DNA of 7,449 bases from Ruminococcus sp. (lineage in GTDB: Bacteria > Bacillota > Clostridia > Oscillospirales > Ruminococcaceae). The stretch's first letter is position 1. The number at the start of each line of letters is the position of its first letter. The DNA is taken from contig JAAVHM010000140.1 in NCBI GenBank assembly GCA_014799675.1, positions 1 to 7,449 of the forward strand, given 5' to 3'. Made by a program: the position numbers and the translations under genes. This document shows positions 1-5,588 of the stretch, one piece after another. The notes beneath the pieces were generated by a model. That model was given only the letters and a program-made list of their open reading frames with translations, searched no databases and had not been told where the DNA came from.

Positions 1-2379
1 CGTTTCAGCGACTGGCTGCTTAAAACAGCGGAAAACAAACAAAATCCTTATGGTCTTGAACGTCTTGTTCAGCTTGCTAAAAATCAAAATTCATATGATG
101 ATGAGGATATTATAGAAGGTCAAACCTATTGGTATTATGCAGTCGCATATTTGAATATAGGCGACGGCGACTGGCTTTACGGTTCGGCTGCAAGGAACAG
201 CTCAAAGCTTAACCTTGATCTTGCAAGACCTATCGGTCTTACGGCTGAAAACAGAGACGGACAGGTCAATTTAACATGGGAAGCTGTTACAGGCGCACAG
301 GGCTATGAGATCGAAATTATCAAGACCGCGGGCTATAACAGCGCTAACGAGCAGTTCCCGCAGACAATATATGAAAATTACGACAACTATAATAAAACAA
401 ATTTCCTGCATAATTACCTGTATAACACCGATGGATATACTTACAGAGTAAGGGCGTATGTAAACATACAGTCAGTTGACGCAAACGGTGTTCTGCAAAA
501 GAAAAAATACAGCGATTGGTCTCAGCCCACAAGAATTTCATCTGTCGGTCTGCCAATGGCTATACCGCAGAATGTTTCCGCTGACGGCAGCGTGGACGGT
601 CAGATCACTGTTACTTGGGACAGAGTTCAGGGAGCTACGTCATATACGGTTTACTATGAGAACACAAATAACAGTTCTGACAAGGGAAAGATCGACGGTC
701 TGACTAATAACAGATACGTTCATACAAACCTTGAAAACGGTGAAAGATACAGTTATTATGTAGTTGCTCATAAGGAGATCAAGGGCGACGGAAGCAAGGG
801 TACACAGCTGGTAGACAGCGACCCCTCGGGCGTTGCAAAGGCTAAAGTCGGTACGGGTCTTATCACACCGCAAAATCTCCAGCTCACAACTGTTGACGGA
901 CAGATCACGGTAAGGTGGGACGCTGTTCCCGGCGCGCAGGGATACTTGCTCTACTATAAAAAGAATGAGGAAAATTTCAGCGAAGATAAAGTTTTTGACC
1001 TTACAAAAAATACCTTTACCCACACAAGACTTAAAAACGGCGATATTTACACTTACTATGTAGTAGCTTACAAGGAAGTAAGCGGCGCAAGAGATTACAG
1101 CCCGAAATCACTTGAAGTTGATATCATGGTCGGAGTTGTCCTCGACGCTCCAAAGGATTTTACAGTAACTGTAAATGACGGAAAGGCTGATATGAAATGG
1201 ACAGCCGTTAAGGGCGCGGAGGGTTACATTATCCACGCTTCCTCCGGCGGAATGTATTATCAGTTCGACGTCAGCAAGGTAACATATACTCATTCCGACC
1301 TTAGCAACGGCGATGTTTGGACATACTATGTTACAGCTTACAAAACTGTAAACGGTTCGAGAACTTATAGTAGTCCCTCGGAATCTAAAACCGTTACAAT
1401 AGGCGTTACGCTCAATTCAGCCGTTGACCTTACGGCAACCGCGGGCAACCGTCAGATAGACTTGACTTGGACTGCCGTCAAGGGCGCGGAGGGCTACGTT
1501 GTTTACCTTTACAACAGCAAGACTATGGAATTCGAGCCTATCACAGTTACGTCAAAGACCAGCTATTCTCATGTGGGTCTGAAAAACGGCAAGCAGTACA
1601 CCTATATGGTTGCTCCGTATAAGACTATTAACGGAAAGCGTTTTTACGGCGATTATTCAATGTCCGTTACAGCGATACCCACAACGGGTTCGATAACCGA
1701 TATGGATCATGAGCTTATTGTTAAGGGTACTGCTCCATACGGTATCTCCCACAGCGAGTATATCACAGCTGTATCAAATCACGGCGCTTTCGACGAGTCA
1801 GTTGACGTTTACTTCTCTACCAACAGAGAGTCCACTCAGGCGGTAAGAGACGTTCTGAAAAATTATGCGGACGGTCTTTCAAGCTTTATCATTTATCCCT
1901 TTGATATAAGCATTTACAGGGAAAACACCTACATTGAGGTCGACCCCGAGGACGGCTACACCGTTACGGTAACAATGCCTGTTCCCGACAGACTTATCGC
2001 TTACCGCGATTATATCACGGTAGTACACATCGGTGACGAGGTTGACGACAGAGAACAGATTTCCTTGGCTGAGGACTGGTTTAACAATTACGACCAGCGG
2101 CTGGAAGTCCTGCCCTGTGCAATTGTTGATATCGACAACGTTTGGTGCGTGCAGTTCAAGTGTTCAAGCTTCTCCCCATATGCTCTTGTAATTTATAAGG
2201 AGCATATTCAGGACGTTGCTTCGGGCGGCGGACTTTTGGACGACAGCTTTTCTGACACGTTCAATTCGGGACTGCTCCTGTTCACGGCGCTTCCCGACAT
2301 ACTGCCGAACAACCGCAAGCTTAAAATTGTACAAAGCGGTTCAAAGCGTTACCGTATCAAGAGCGTTACAAAAAAATAA
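1..2379 (+). CDS. Large FN3-repeat surface/secreted protein, 3' part (5' end outside window)
   Basis: The frame is open from base 1 to a TAA at 2377-2379, giving 792 visible residues with no start, so the N-terminus and any signal peptide lie upstream. Residues 1-74 are the end of one FN3 module. Five complete modules follow at about 75-183, 184-284, 285-378, 379-468 and 469-563. Each begins with a proline or hydrophobic lead-in, then an (I/V/L)xxxW strand, a V-x-G-A-x-x-Y motif, an N-G turn, and a T-Y-x-V-x-A-Y strand. Residues 564-730 form a different beta-rich module ending in an F-S-P-Y-A-L motif, which I associate with the C-terminal modules of Firmicutes surface proteins. A Gly/Asp linker, a short hydrophobic stretch (about 757-768) and a Lys/Arg-rich end follow. 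No LPxTG motif or enzymatic domain is visible. The likely role is an extracellular adhesin, scaffold or spacer; no specific ligand can be inferred. The TTG at 151 sits inside an FN3 strand and is not a real start. Confidence 0.9.
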   Translation, partial: RFSDWLLKTAENKQNPYGLERLVQLAKNQNSYDDEDIIEGQTYWYYAVAYLNIGDGDWLYGSAARNSSKLNLDLARPIGLTAENRDGQVNLTWEAVTGAQGYEIEIIKTAGYNSANEQFPQTIYENYDNYNKTNFLHNYLYNTDGYTYRVRAYVNIQSVDANGVLQKKKYSDWSQPTRISSVGLPMAIPQNVSADGSVDGQITVTWDRVQGATSYTVYYENTNNSSDKGKIDGLTNNRYVHTNLENGERYSYYVVAHKEIKGDGSKGTQLVDSDPSGVAKAKVGTGLITPQNLQLTTVDGQITVRWDAVPGAQGYLLYYKKNEENFSEDKVFDLTKNTFTHTRLKNGDIYTYYVVAYKEVSGARDYSPKSLEVDIMVGVVLDAPKDFTVTVNDGKADMKWTAVKGAEGYIIHASSGGMYYQFDVSKVTYTHSDLSNGDVWTYYVTAYKTVNGSRTYSSPSESKTVTIGVTLNSAVDLTATAGNRQIDLTWTAVKGAEGYVVYLYNSKTMEFEPITVTSKTSYSHVGLKNGKQYTYMVAPYKTINGKRFYGDYSMSVTAIPTTGSITDMDHELIVKGTAPYGISHSEYITAVSNHGAFDESVDVYFSTNRESTQAVRDVLKNYADGLSSFIIYPFDISIYRENTYIEVDPEDGYTVTVTMPVPDRLIAYRDYITVVHIGDEVDDREQISLAEDWFNNYDQRLEVLPCAIVDIDNVWCVQFKCSSFSPYALVIYKEHIQDVASGGGLLDDSFSDTFNSGLLLFTALPDILPNNRKLKIVQSGSKRYRIKSVTKK

Positions 2380-2402
2380 TATTCGGTTTTTCGGGCAGTT
2401 AG

Positions 2403-2430
2403 CTATAACAGGTTATCTATAACAGGTTAT
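2403..2430. repeat. Two perfect 14-bp tandem repeats, each containing a palindrome
   Basis: CTATAACAGGTTAT occurs at 2403-2416 and again at 2417-2430. Within each copy ATAAC and GTTAT are inverted around an AG spacer, and the junction between copies gives a further GTTAT-CT-ATAAC inversion. The pair is framed by GGCAG (2394-2398) and CTGCC (2444-2448), so the 2393-2449 segment could fold into an imperfect hairpin. No T-run follows, so it is a poor candidate for an intrinsic terminator. It could be a binding site for a dimeric regulator or a slipped-strand duplication. The repeat itself is certain; the function is unknown. Confidence 0.8.
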
Positions 2431-2475
2431 CTGTAATGGGTAGCTGCCTTTCCGATAATTTTCAGCAATATTGAC

Positions 2476-2484
2476 AAGGAGGGG
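2476..2484 (+). promoter_or_regulatory. Strong ribosome binding site for the 186-residue protein
   Basis: AAGGAGGGG lies five bases before the ATG at 2490 and matches the anti-Shine-Dalgarno sequence almost perfectly. It fixes the start and supports this otherwise unrecognised gene being real. No convincing promoter is visible in the 110 bases upstream. Confidence 0.85.
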
Positions 2485-2489
2485 TTTTT

Positions 2490-3050
2490 ATGAAAATCGG
2501 CGAGGCAACCAAGGTATATTCGGCGCAGGTGAATAAGCTTTACAGTCAGAAAAGGGAGCTGACGGCGCAGAAAAAAGCTTTTGAAAACGGCGAGATAACT
2601 ATGACGGAGGAGCAAGCCGCTTTGCTTGAAAAGTCCCTTGACCGCATTGAGTTTCAGTATCAAAAGGCTTCCGAGTTTATGGAGGGATTTGGTACGTACA
2701 AAACGCTGCTTCAGAACGCCGAGGCGTCAAAACAGCAGAGCGACGCTATGGCTGAAAAAGCGGAGGAGGACGCAAAGTGCATTGAAATAATGCGGAGAAT
2801 TGCTCACGGCGATAAAGTTCCGCCATATGACGAGCAAAAGCTTCTGAATTACAATGCGGAAATGTACCAGATGGCGAAAAATCTTGCGCTGCTTGCAGAT
2901 ATGGAAAAGCGTGAGGAACACGACAGCCTTTGGGACGATGAGGAGGAAAACCCAGCAAACGAGATGTCTCCCGACGAGATTGTTGACAATACCGAGTGTT
3001 CAATGGAAATGCCTGCGGAGGTCATGGCAAGCGATATTTCAATTGAATAA
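2490..3050 (+). CDS. Acidic, helix-rich protein of unknown function (186 aa)
   Basis: I do not recognise a characterised family. The protein has no signal peptide and no membrane segment, so it is probably cytoplasmic. Residues 12-65 are rich in Lys, Glu, Gln and Leu and look helical, possibly coiled-coil, with a second helical stretch at 72-140. The best candidate for a conserved core is about 97-136: a C-I-E-I-M-R-R-I-A segment, a G-D-K-V-P-P turn, then a helix with L-L-N-Y-N-x-E-M-Y-Q-M-A-K. From 141 the chain becomes strongly acidic and probably disordered, ending in -SIE. From memory this layout resembles small uncharacterised proteins of Lachnospiraceae and Oscillospiraceae, but I cannot name a domain. 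Evidence for a true gene is the near-perfect ribosome binding site and the strong terminator 15 bases after the stop. It may be a single gene or be read through from the surface protein gene. Confidence 0.85.
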   Translation: MKIGEATKVYSAQVNKLYSQKRELTAQKKAFENGEITMTEEQAALLEKSLDRIEFQYQKASEFMEGFGTYKTLLQNAEASKQQSDAMAEKAEEDAKCIEIMRRIAHGDKVPPYDEQKLLNYNAEMYQMAKNLALLADMEKREEHDSLWDDEEENPANEMSPDEIVDNTECSMEMPAEVMASDISIE

Positions 3051-3065
3051 TATAAAATTTTGCAG

Positions 3066-3103
3066 TTCCCCTTGTTAATTCAGGGGGAATTTTTTTATTT
3101 TTT
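3066..3103 (+). terminator. Intrinsic (Rho-independent) terminator
   Basis: TTCCCCTTG (3066-3074) pairs with CAGGGGGAA (3081-3089) as nine pairs with one G-U wobble around a TTAATT loop. Seven T (3090-3096), an A and six more T follow. It closes the transcription unit containing the 186-residue protein and insulates the downstream operon from read-through. Confidence 0.93.
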
Positions 3104-3117
3104 GCAAATTACAGATT

Positions 3118-3240
3118 TTGTAGGGCGGGGTCTTTGACGAGTAGCGATACAGAAGTATTGTTACCCATGGGAGTATTTTACATTTATTGACGCAGTACGC
3201 CCAAAAGGATAAAGGTTCTGCCTTTGCTCCCGCCTTATAG
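3118..3240. other. Foldable intergenic segment, possible structured RNA or small palindromic element
   Basis: This is most of the gene-free stretch between the terminator and the promoter. The ends, 3118-3130 and 3228-3240, can form 13 continuous pairs including several G-U wobbles, with GGCGGG/CCCGCC at the core. Inside are three independent stems: 3145-3150 with 3155-3160 around an AGAA loop, 3169-3177 with 3194-3202 (one mismatch, one wobble), and 3211-3215 with 3221-3225 around TTCTG. Together they would make a branched fold. The segment lies upstream of the promoter at 3286, so it is not a leader of the operon. I see no clear promoter of its own. It matches no RNA family I know, and short stems can arise by chance. 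Confidence 0.35.
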
Positions 3241-3251
3241 CTTTTTGAAAA

Positions 3252-3271
3252 TGGTTACAATTTGGTTACAA
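3252..3271. repeat. Direct repeat TGGTTACAA, 11-bp period, upstream of the promoter
   Basis: TGGTTACAA occurs at 3252-3260 and 3263-3271, offset by 11 bases, close to one helical turn. The second copy ends 14 bases before the -35 box. The pair is framed by GAAAAT (3247-3252) and ATTTTC (3278-3283). This position and phasing would suit an activator site or an upstream promoter element, but the bound factor, if any, is unknown. Confidence 0.4.
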
Positions 3272-3285
3272 AGTAAAATTTTCTC

Positions 3286-3314
3286 TTGACATTTGGTGTG
3301 TTGTGTGTTATAAC
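3286..3314 (+). promoter_or_regulatory. Sigma-A promoter of the GntR/peptidase/ABC operon
   Basis: A perfect -35 box TTGACA (3286-3291) is followed by a 17-base spacer and a -10 box TATAAC (3309-3314), one mismatch from consensus. Transcription should begin near 3320-3322. That gives a leader of about 40 bases to the ATG at 3361, or about 180 bases if the regulator starts at 3499. The -10 box is overlapped by the inverted repeat 3311-3339, so regulator binding there should block initiation. Confidence 0.88.
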
Positions 3315-3339
3315 TGTATTATAGCAAATAGTACAGTTA
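3311..3339. promoter_or_regulatory. Probable operator for the YtrA-type regulator
   Basis: TAACTGTA (3311-3318) and TACAGTTA (3332-3339) are perfect 8-bp inverted arms separated by 13 bases. The core is ACTGTA-N13-TACAGT. The published B. subtilis YtrA operator, as I recall it, is AGTGTA-N13-TACACT, with the same arm length and spacing. The site covers part of the -10 box and the expected start of transcription, and it sits directly upstream of a YtrA-type regulator gene. This is the expected layout for autorepression. A third half-site, TACAGT, lies at 3341-3346. Confidence 0.75.
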
Positions 3340-3360
3340 ATACAGTAAAAGAGGTGTCCT

Positions 3361-3858
3361 ATGATATTCTATGCAATTGAAAGCTATGGCAGAGACGACC
3401 TGCTTGCCAAAAGACGGCGAAGCCCCAAATTTTCCGCGCCGTCAAGCAAGGATCTTTCAATGGAAATTTTCAGCGTTATTAAAGAAAGGGTGAACTATAT
3501 GTACAATATTGATTTGCAGAGCAGAACTCCGATATACGAGCAGCTTTACAAAAAGGTCGTGGAGCTTATTCTAAGGAACGAGCTTAAACCAAACGACAAG
3601 CTGCCCAGCGTTCGGGAGCTTGCAAAGGAGCTGGGTGTAAATCCCAACACGGTGTCAAAGGCGTTCCAGCTTTTGGAGCGCGACAAGGTAATTTACTCCC
3701 TTGCGGGACGGGGAAGCTTTGTTTCCAACGTCAGCACGGATTCGGTAAAGGAGACAGCCTTGGAGGATTTCGACAGAGCCGTTGCAGAGGCTCTTAATGT
3801 TGGAATTACCAAAAAGGAACTTACCGACAGAATCAACGTCGGAGATAAAAAGTCATGA
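3361..3858 (+). CDS. GntR-family transcriptional regulator, YtrA subfamily
   Basis: This is a cytoplasmic DNA-binding repressor. In 165-residue numbering, the winged helix-turn-helix spans about 58-122. It has the L-P-S-V-R-E-L-A motif (81-88), the N-P-N-T-V-S-K recognition helix (94-100) and the G-R-G-S-F-V wing (116-121). A short helical tail (130-158) replaces the large effector domain of other GntR proteins, which marks the YtrA type. The start is uncertain. ATG 3361 has a GAGG site (3351-3354) close behind the promoter. ATG 3499 (residue 47) begins exactly where relatives usually begin (M-Y-N-I-D-L-Q-S-R-T-P), has a weaker AAAGGG site, and would give 119 residues, the usual family size. 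I list the longer form but think 3499 may be the true start. The stop overlaps the next gene by ATGA. The gene probably represses its own operon through the inverted repeat at 3311-3339. Confidence 0.92.
   Translation: MIFYAIESYGRDDLLAKRRRSPKFSAPSSKDLSMEIFSVIKERVNYMYNIDLQSRTPIYEQLYKKVVELILRNELKPNDKLPSVRELAKELGVNPNTVSKAFQLLERDKVIYSLAGRGSFVSNVSTDSVKETALEDFDRAVAEALNVGITKKELTDRINVGDKKS
3403..3450 (+). other. Hairpin in the leader/N-terminal extension of the regulator gene
   Basis: GACGGCG (3413-3419) pairs perfectly with CGCCGTC (3437-3443) across a 17-base loop, and CTTGC (3403-3407) pairs with GCAAG (3446-3450) outside it. No T-run follows, so it is not a plain terminator. If translation starts at 3499, this hairpin lies in an untranslated leader of about 180 bases and could affect mRNA stability or regulator translation. 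If translation starts at 3361, it lies within coding sequence. Confidence 0.5.
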
Positions 3859-4589
3859 CAACGGTCAAAAAGAAAAAGCGCAGCGGCGGCTGTGTCGGTG
3901 CAATTATACTTACGGCAATAATTTTTGCGGCAGGCGTTGGTTTTGAAAAAGCTTTTGAGGGACTGGAAAAGCTCCCCGAATACGGCTCGGAGACTGCTGT
4001 AAATGTCACAGTCCAAACGGCGAAAGTCCCCGAAAACCATTTGCTTATTCTCGTGAACGGCAATAATAAAATACCCGACGATTACGAAACCGAATTGACG
4101 GAGCTTTCCAACGGGGAAAAGGTCAGCTCGGAAATTTACCCCGATTTGCAGAAAATGTTCGACGACATGAGAGAAGCGGGAATTTACCCTGTTGTGGGAG
4201 AGGGCTACCGTACCCGTGAAAAGCAGCAGGAAATTATGGAGGATAAAATTCGGGCATTTGAGAACGAGGGTCACTCCCAAAAGAGAGCCGAGAAAATGGC
4301 AAGGGAATGGGTCGCAATCCCGGGGACAAGCGAGCATGAGCTGGGACTTGCGGTGGATATAAATGCGGACAAGGAAAGGTCCGACAATCAGGAGGTATAC
4401 GACTGGCTTTACCAAAACGCTTACAAGTACGGCTTTATCCTGCGGTATCCTATCGGCAAGACGAAAATAACGGGTATCGACTACGAGCCGTGGCATTACA
4501 GATATGTTGGCAGGGAATACTCCGAGGAAATTATGAACAGCGGTTTATGCCTTGAAGAATGGCTGGAGCAAAATTATAATAATTCATAA
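3855..4589 (+). CDS. Membrane-anchored VanY/LdcB-type (LAS family) peptidoglycan carboxypeptidase
   Basis: The 244-residue product starts with a basic stretch (K5-R9) and one hydrophobic segment (about 13-29). It is probably an N-in signal anchor with the enzyme outside the membrane. The catalytic domain covers about 85-235. It contains G-Y-R-T (117-120), S-E-H-E-L-G-L-A-V-D (159-168) and E-P-W-H-Y-R-Y (211-217). By family knowledge, H161, D168 and H214 bind zinc, E211 is the catalytic base, and R119 contacts the substrate carboxylate. All are present, so the enzyme should be active. It would remove the C-terminal D-amino acid from stem peptides. D,D- (VanY-like) and L,D- (LdcB-like) specificity cannot be separated by eye. 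The ATG overlaps the regulator's TGA (ATGA, 3855-3858), and GGAG at 3841-3844 is a plausible binding site, so translation is probably coupled to the repressor. Its place in the operon suggests a role in the envelope stress response. Confidence 0.93.
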   Translation: MTTVKKKKRSGGCVGAIILTAIIFAAGVGFEKAFEGLEKLPEYGSETAVNVTVQTAKVPENHLLILVNGNNKIPDDYETELTELSNGEKVSSEIYPDLQKMFDDMREAGIYPVVGEGYRTREKQQEIMEDKIRAFENEGHSQKRAEKMAREWVAIPGTSEHELGLAVDINADKERSDNQEVYDWLYQNAYKYGFILRYPIGKTKITGIDYEPWHYRYVGREYSEEIMNSGLCLEEWLEQNYNNS

Positions 4590-4639
4590 AAATAAACAGT
4601 TTAAGGAAGCATAAATACCGAACAAGCGGCTGCTGTAAA

Positions 4640-4667
4640 TTCTTGCCTCTTGCTTCTTGTTTCTTGC
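4640..4667. repeat. Pyrimidine-rich heptamer array (four tandem units) before the ABC genes
   Basis: Four consecutive 7-base units, TTCTTGC, CTCTTGC, TTCTTGT and TTCTTGC, are followed by a partial TTCTG. They lie in the 96-base gap between the carboxypeptidase and ABC ATPase genes. Upstream GAAGCA (4606-4611) and AACAAG (4621-4626) can pair with TGCTTC (4665-4670) and CTTGTT (4656-4661), making a two-part stem that ends just before the AGGAAAGG ribosome binding site. Such repeats vary in copy number by slippage. They could tune translation of the transporter or simply be inert. Confidence 0.7.
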
Positions 4668-4674
4668 TTCTGAT

Positions 4675-4685
4675 AGGAAAGGAAG
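4675..4685 (+). promoter_or_regulatory. Ribosome binding site of the ABC ATPase, bearing on the choice of start
   Basis: AGGAAAGGAAG precedes two in-frame ATGs at 4686 and 4692. Its AAAGGA part is only two bases from the first ATG but eight from the second, a normal spacing. The upstream AGGAA is six bases from the first. The product therefore begins either M-Y-M-I-E-L or M-I-E-L, and I slightly favour 4692. Confidence 0.6.
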
Positions 4686-5588
4686 ATGTACATGATAGAA
4701 TTAAAAAATGTGAAAATGAGCTTTGAGGATTTTAACGCTCTGGACGGCGTTGACCTCACGATCGAAAAGGGTACGGCGTTCGGACTGCTTGGGTCGAACG
4801 GCGCGGGAAAATCCACAATACTGCGGCTTCTGTCGGGAGTTTATGAGCAGACCGAGGGGGAAGTCCTTATAGACGGCGAGCCTGTCTATGACAATGTTTC
4901 CGCAAAGGAAAAGGTTTTCTTTATCAACGACGAGACCGTTCAGTTCGGCACAATGACCCTTACCGATATGAAAAAATATTATCAGGGCTTCTACCCGAAT
5001 TTTTCTGAGGAAATTTTCAATAAACTCAACTCGGTAATAAAGTTACCCGAAAATAAGCGGCTTGACAAATTTTCAAAGGGCATGAAGCGGCAGGCTATCG
5101 TTATCACGGGACTTGCCTGCGGGACGGATTATCTGCTCCTTGACGAGGCGTTCGACGGTCTCGACCCCACAATGAGAATTATTGTAAAGCGTATGCTTGT
5201 GGACGCTATGCTTGACCGAAAGCTTACGGCGATAATTTCCAGCCACAACCTAAAGGAAATAAACGAGGTCTGCGACACGGCGGCGCTTTTGCATCAAGGC
5301 AAGCTGCTGTTCAACAGAGACCTTGACAGCGTTAAGGGAAGCATACACAAGGTACAGGCTGTGTTTGACGGGGAAGTTACCGAAAAGGACATGGGCAGCT
5401 TACAGATACTCAGCTTTGAGAGAAATCAGAGCGTGACTTATCTTATCGCAAGAGGCACGGAAGAGGAAATAAGGGCGGAGCTTGAAAAGAAGTCCCCAAA
5501 GGTGCTTGACCTTATTCCGCTTACGCTGGAGGAAATATTTATTTATGAAATGGAGGGTATGGGTTATGACTTCAAAGGTATCGAATAA
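4686..5588 (+). CDS. ABC transporter ATP-binding protein (BcrA/YtrB-like)
   Basis: This is a cytoplasmic ATPase subunit that powers the permease encoded next. In 300-residue numbering it has Walker A G-S-N-G-A-G-K-S-T (36-44), a variant signature F-S-K-G-M-K-R-Q (129-136), Walker B Y-L-L-L-D-E (149-154), a D-loop G-L-D-P (158-161) and the switch histidine S-S-H-N-L (H187). The segment after strand 75-80 reads F-F-I-N-D-E, where many ABC ATPases carry the Q-loop glutamine. From memory the Asp/Asn version is common in this exporter subgroup. Residues 220-300 form a C-terminal accessory region ending in L-T-L-E-E-I-F-I-Y-E, typical of BcrA-like subunits. Length is normal. The start is ATG 4686 or 4692. 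The gene overlaps the permease by 23 bases, so the two are surely one transporter. The substrate is not deducible from sequence; an antimicrobial or lipid-linked envelope substrate fits the context. Confidence 0.95.
   Translation: MYMIELKNVKMSFEDFNALDGVDLTIEKGTAFGLLGSNGAGKSTILRLLSGVYEQTEGEVLIDGEPVYDNVSAKEKVFFINDETVQFGTMTLTDMKKYYQGFYPNFSEEIFNKLNSVIKLPENKRLDKFSKGMKRQAIVITGLACGTDYLLLDEAFDGLDPTMRIIVKRMLVDAMLDRKLTAIISSHNLKEINEVCDTAALLHQGKLLFNRDLDSVKGSIHKVQAVFDGEVTEKDMGSLQILSFERNQSVTYLIARGTEEEIRAELEKKSPKVLDLIPLTLEEIFIYEMEGMGYDFKGIE
5552..5557 (+). promoter_or_regulatory. Ribosome binding site of the permease, inside the ATPase gene
   Basis: GGAGGG lies eight bases before the ATG at 5566, within the last codons of the ATPase gene. 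This selects 5566 as the permease start and implies coupled translation and balanced subunit amounts. Confidence 0.8.

Noticed and set aside
151..153. TTG as the start of the FN3 protein
   Set aside because: The frame stays open to base 1, and the TTG falls within a T-Y-x-Y-x-V-A-Y type FN3 strand, so the gene continues upstream.
640..1023. Minus-strand open frame of 127 codons inside the FN3 array
   Set aside because: It is a shadow of a clear FN3 coding region, and its translation has no domain signature.
2454..2459. GATAAT as a -10 box for the 186-residue protein gene
   Set aside because: No acceptable -35 box lies 16-18 bases upstream.
2380..2460. Intrinsic terminator after the surface protein gene
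   Set aside because: The GGCAG/CTGCC hairpin is imperfect and is followed by only three T in a row, so termination here cannot be supported.
3187..3215. Second promoter: TTGACG, 17-base spacer, TAAAGG
   Set aside because: The -10 is poor, and the site lies within the foldable segment; the promoter at 3286-3314 is far better.
3118..3240. tRNA or known riboswitch in the branched segment
   Set aside because: There is no tRNA-like acceptor/anticodon/T-loop pattern, and the segment lies upstream of the promoter, so it cannot be a leader riboswitch for the operon.
3693..4496. Long minus-strand open frame (267 codons) opposite the regulator and carboxypeptidase genes
   Set aside because: It lies wholly opposite two genes with intact family motifs, its translation shows no recognisable domain, and it is explained by the codon composition of the + strand genes.
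4640..4673. CRISPR-like array
   Set aside because: The units are seven bases and contiguous, with no spacers; this is a simple tandem repeat.
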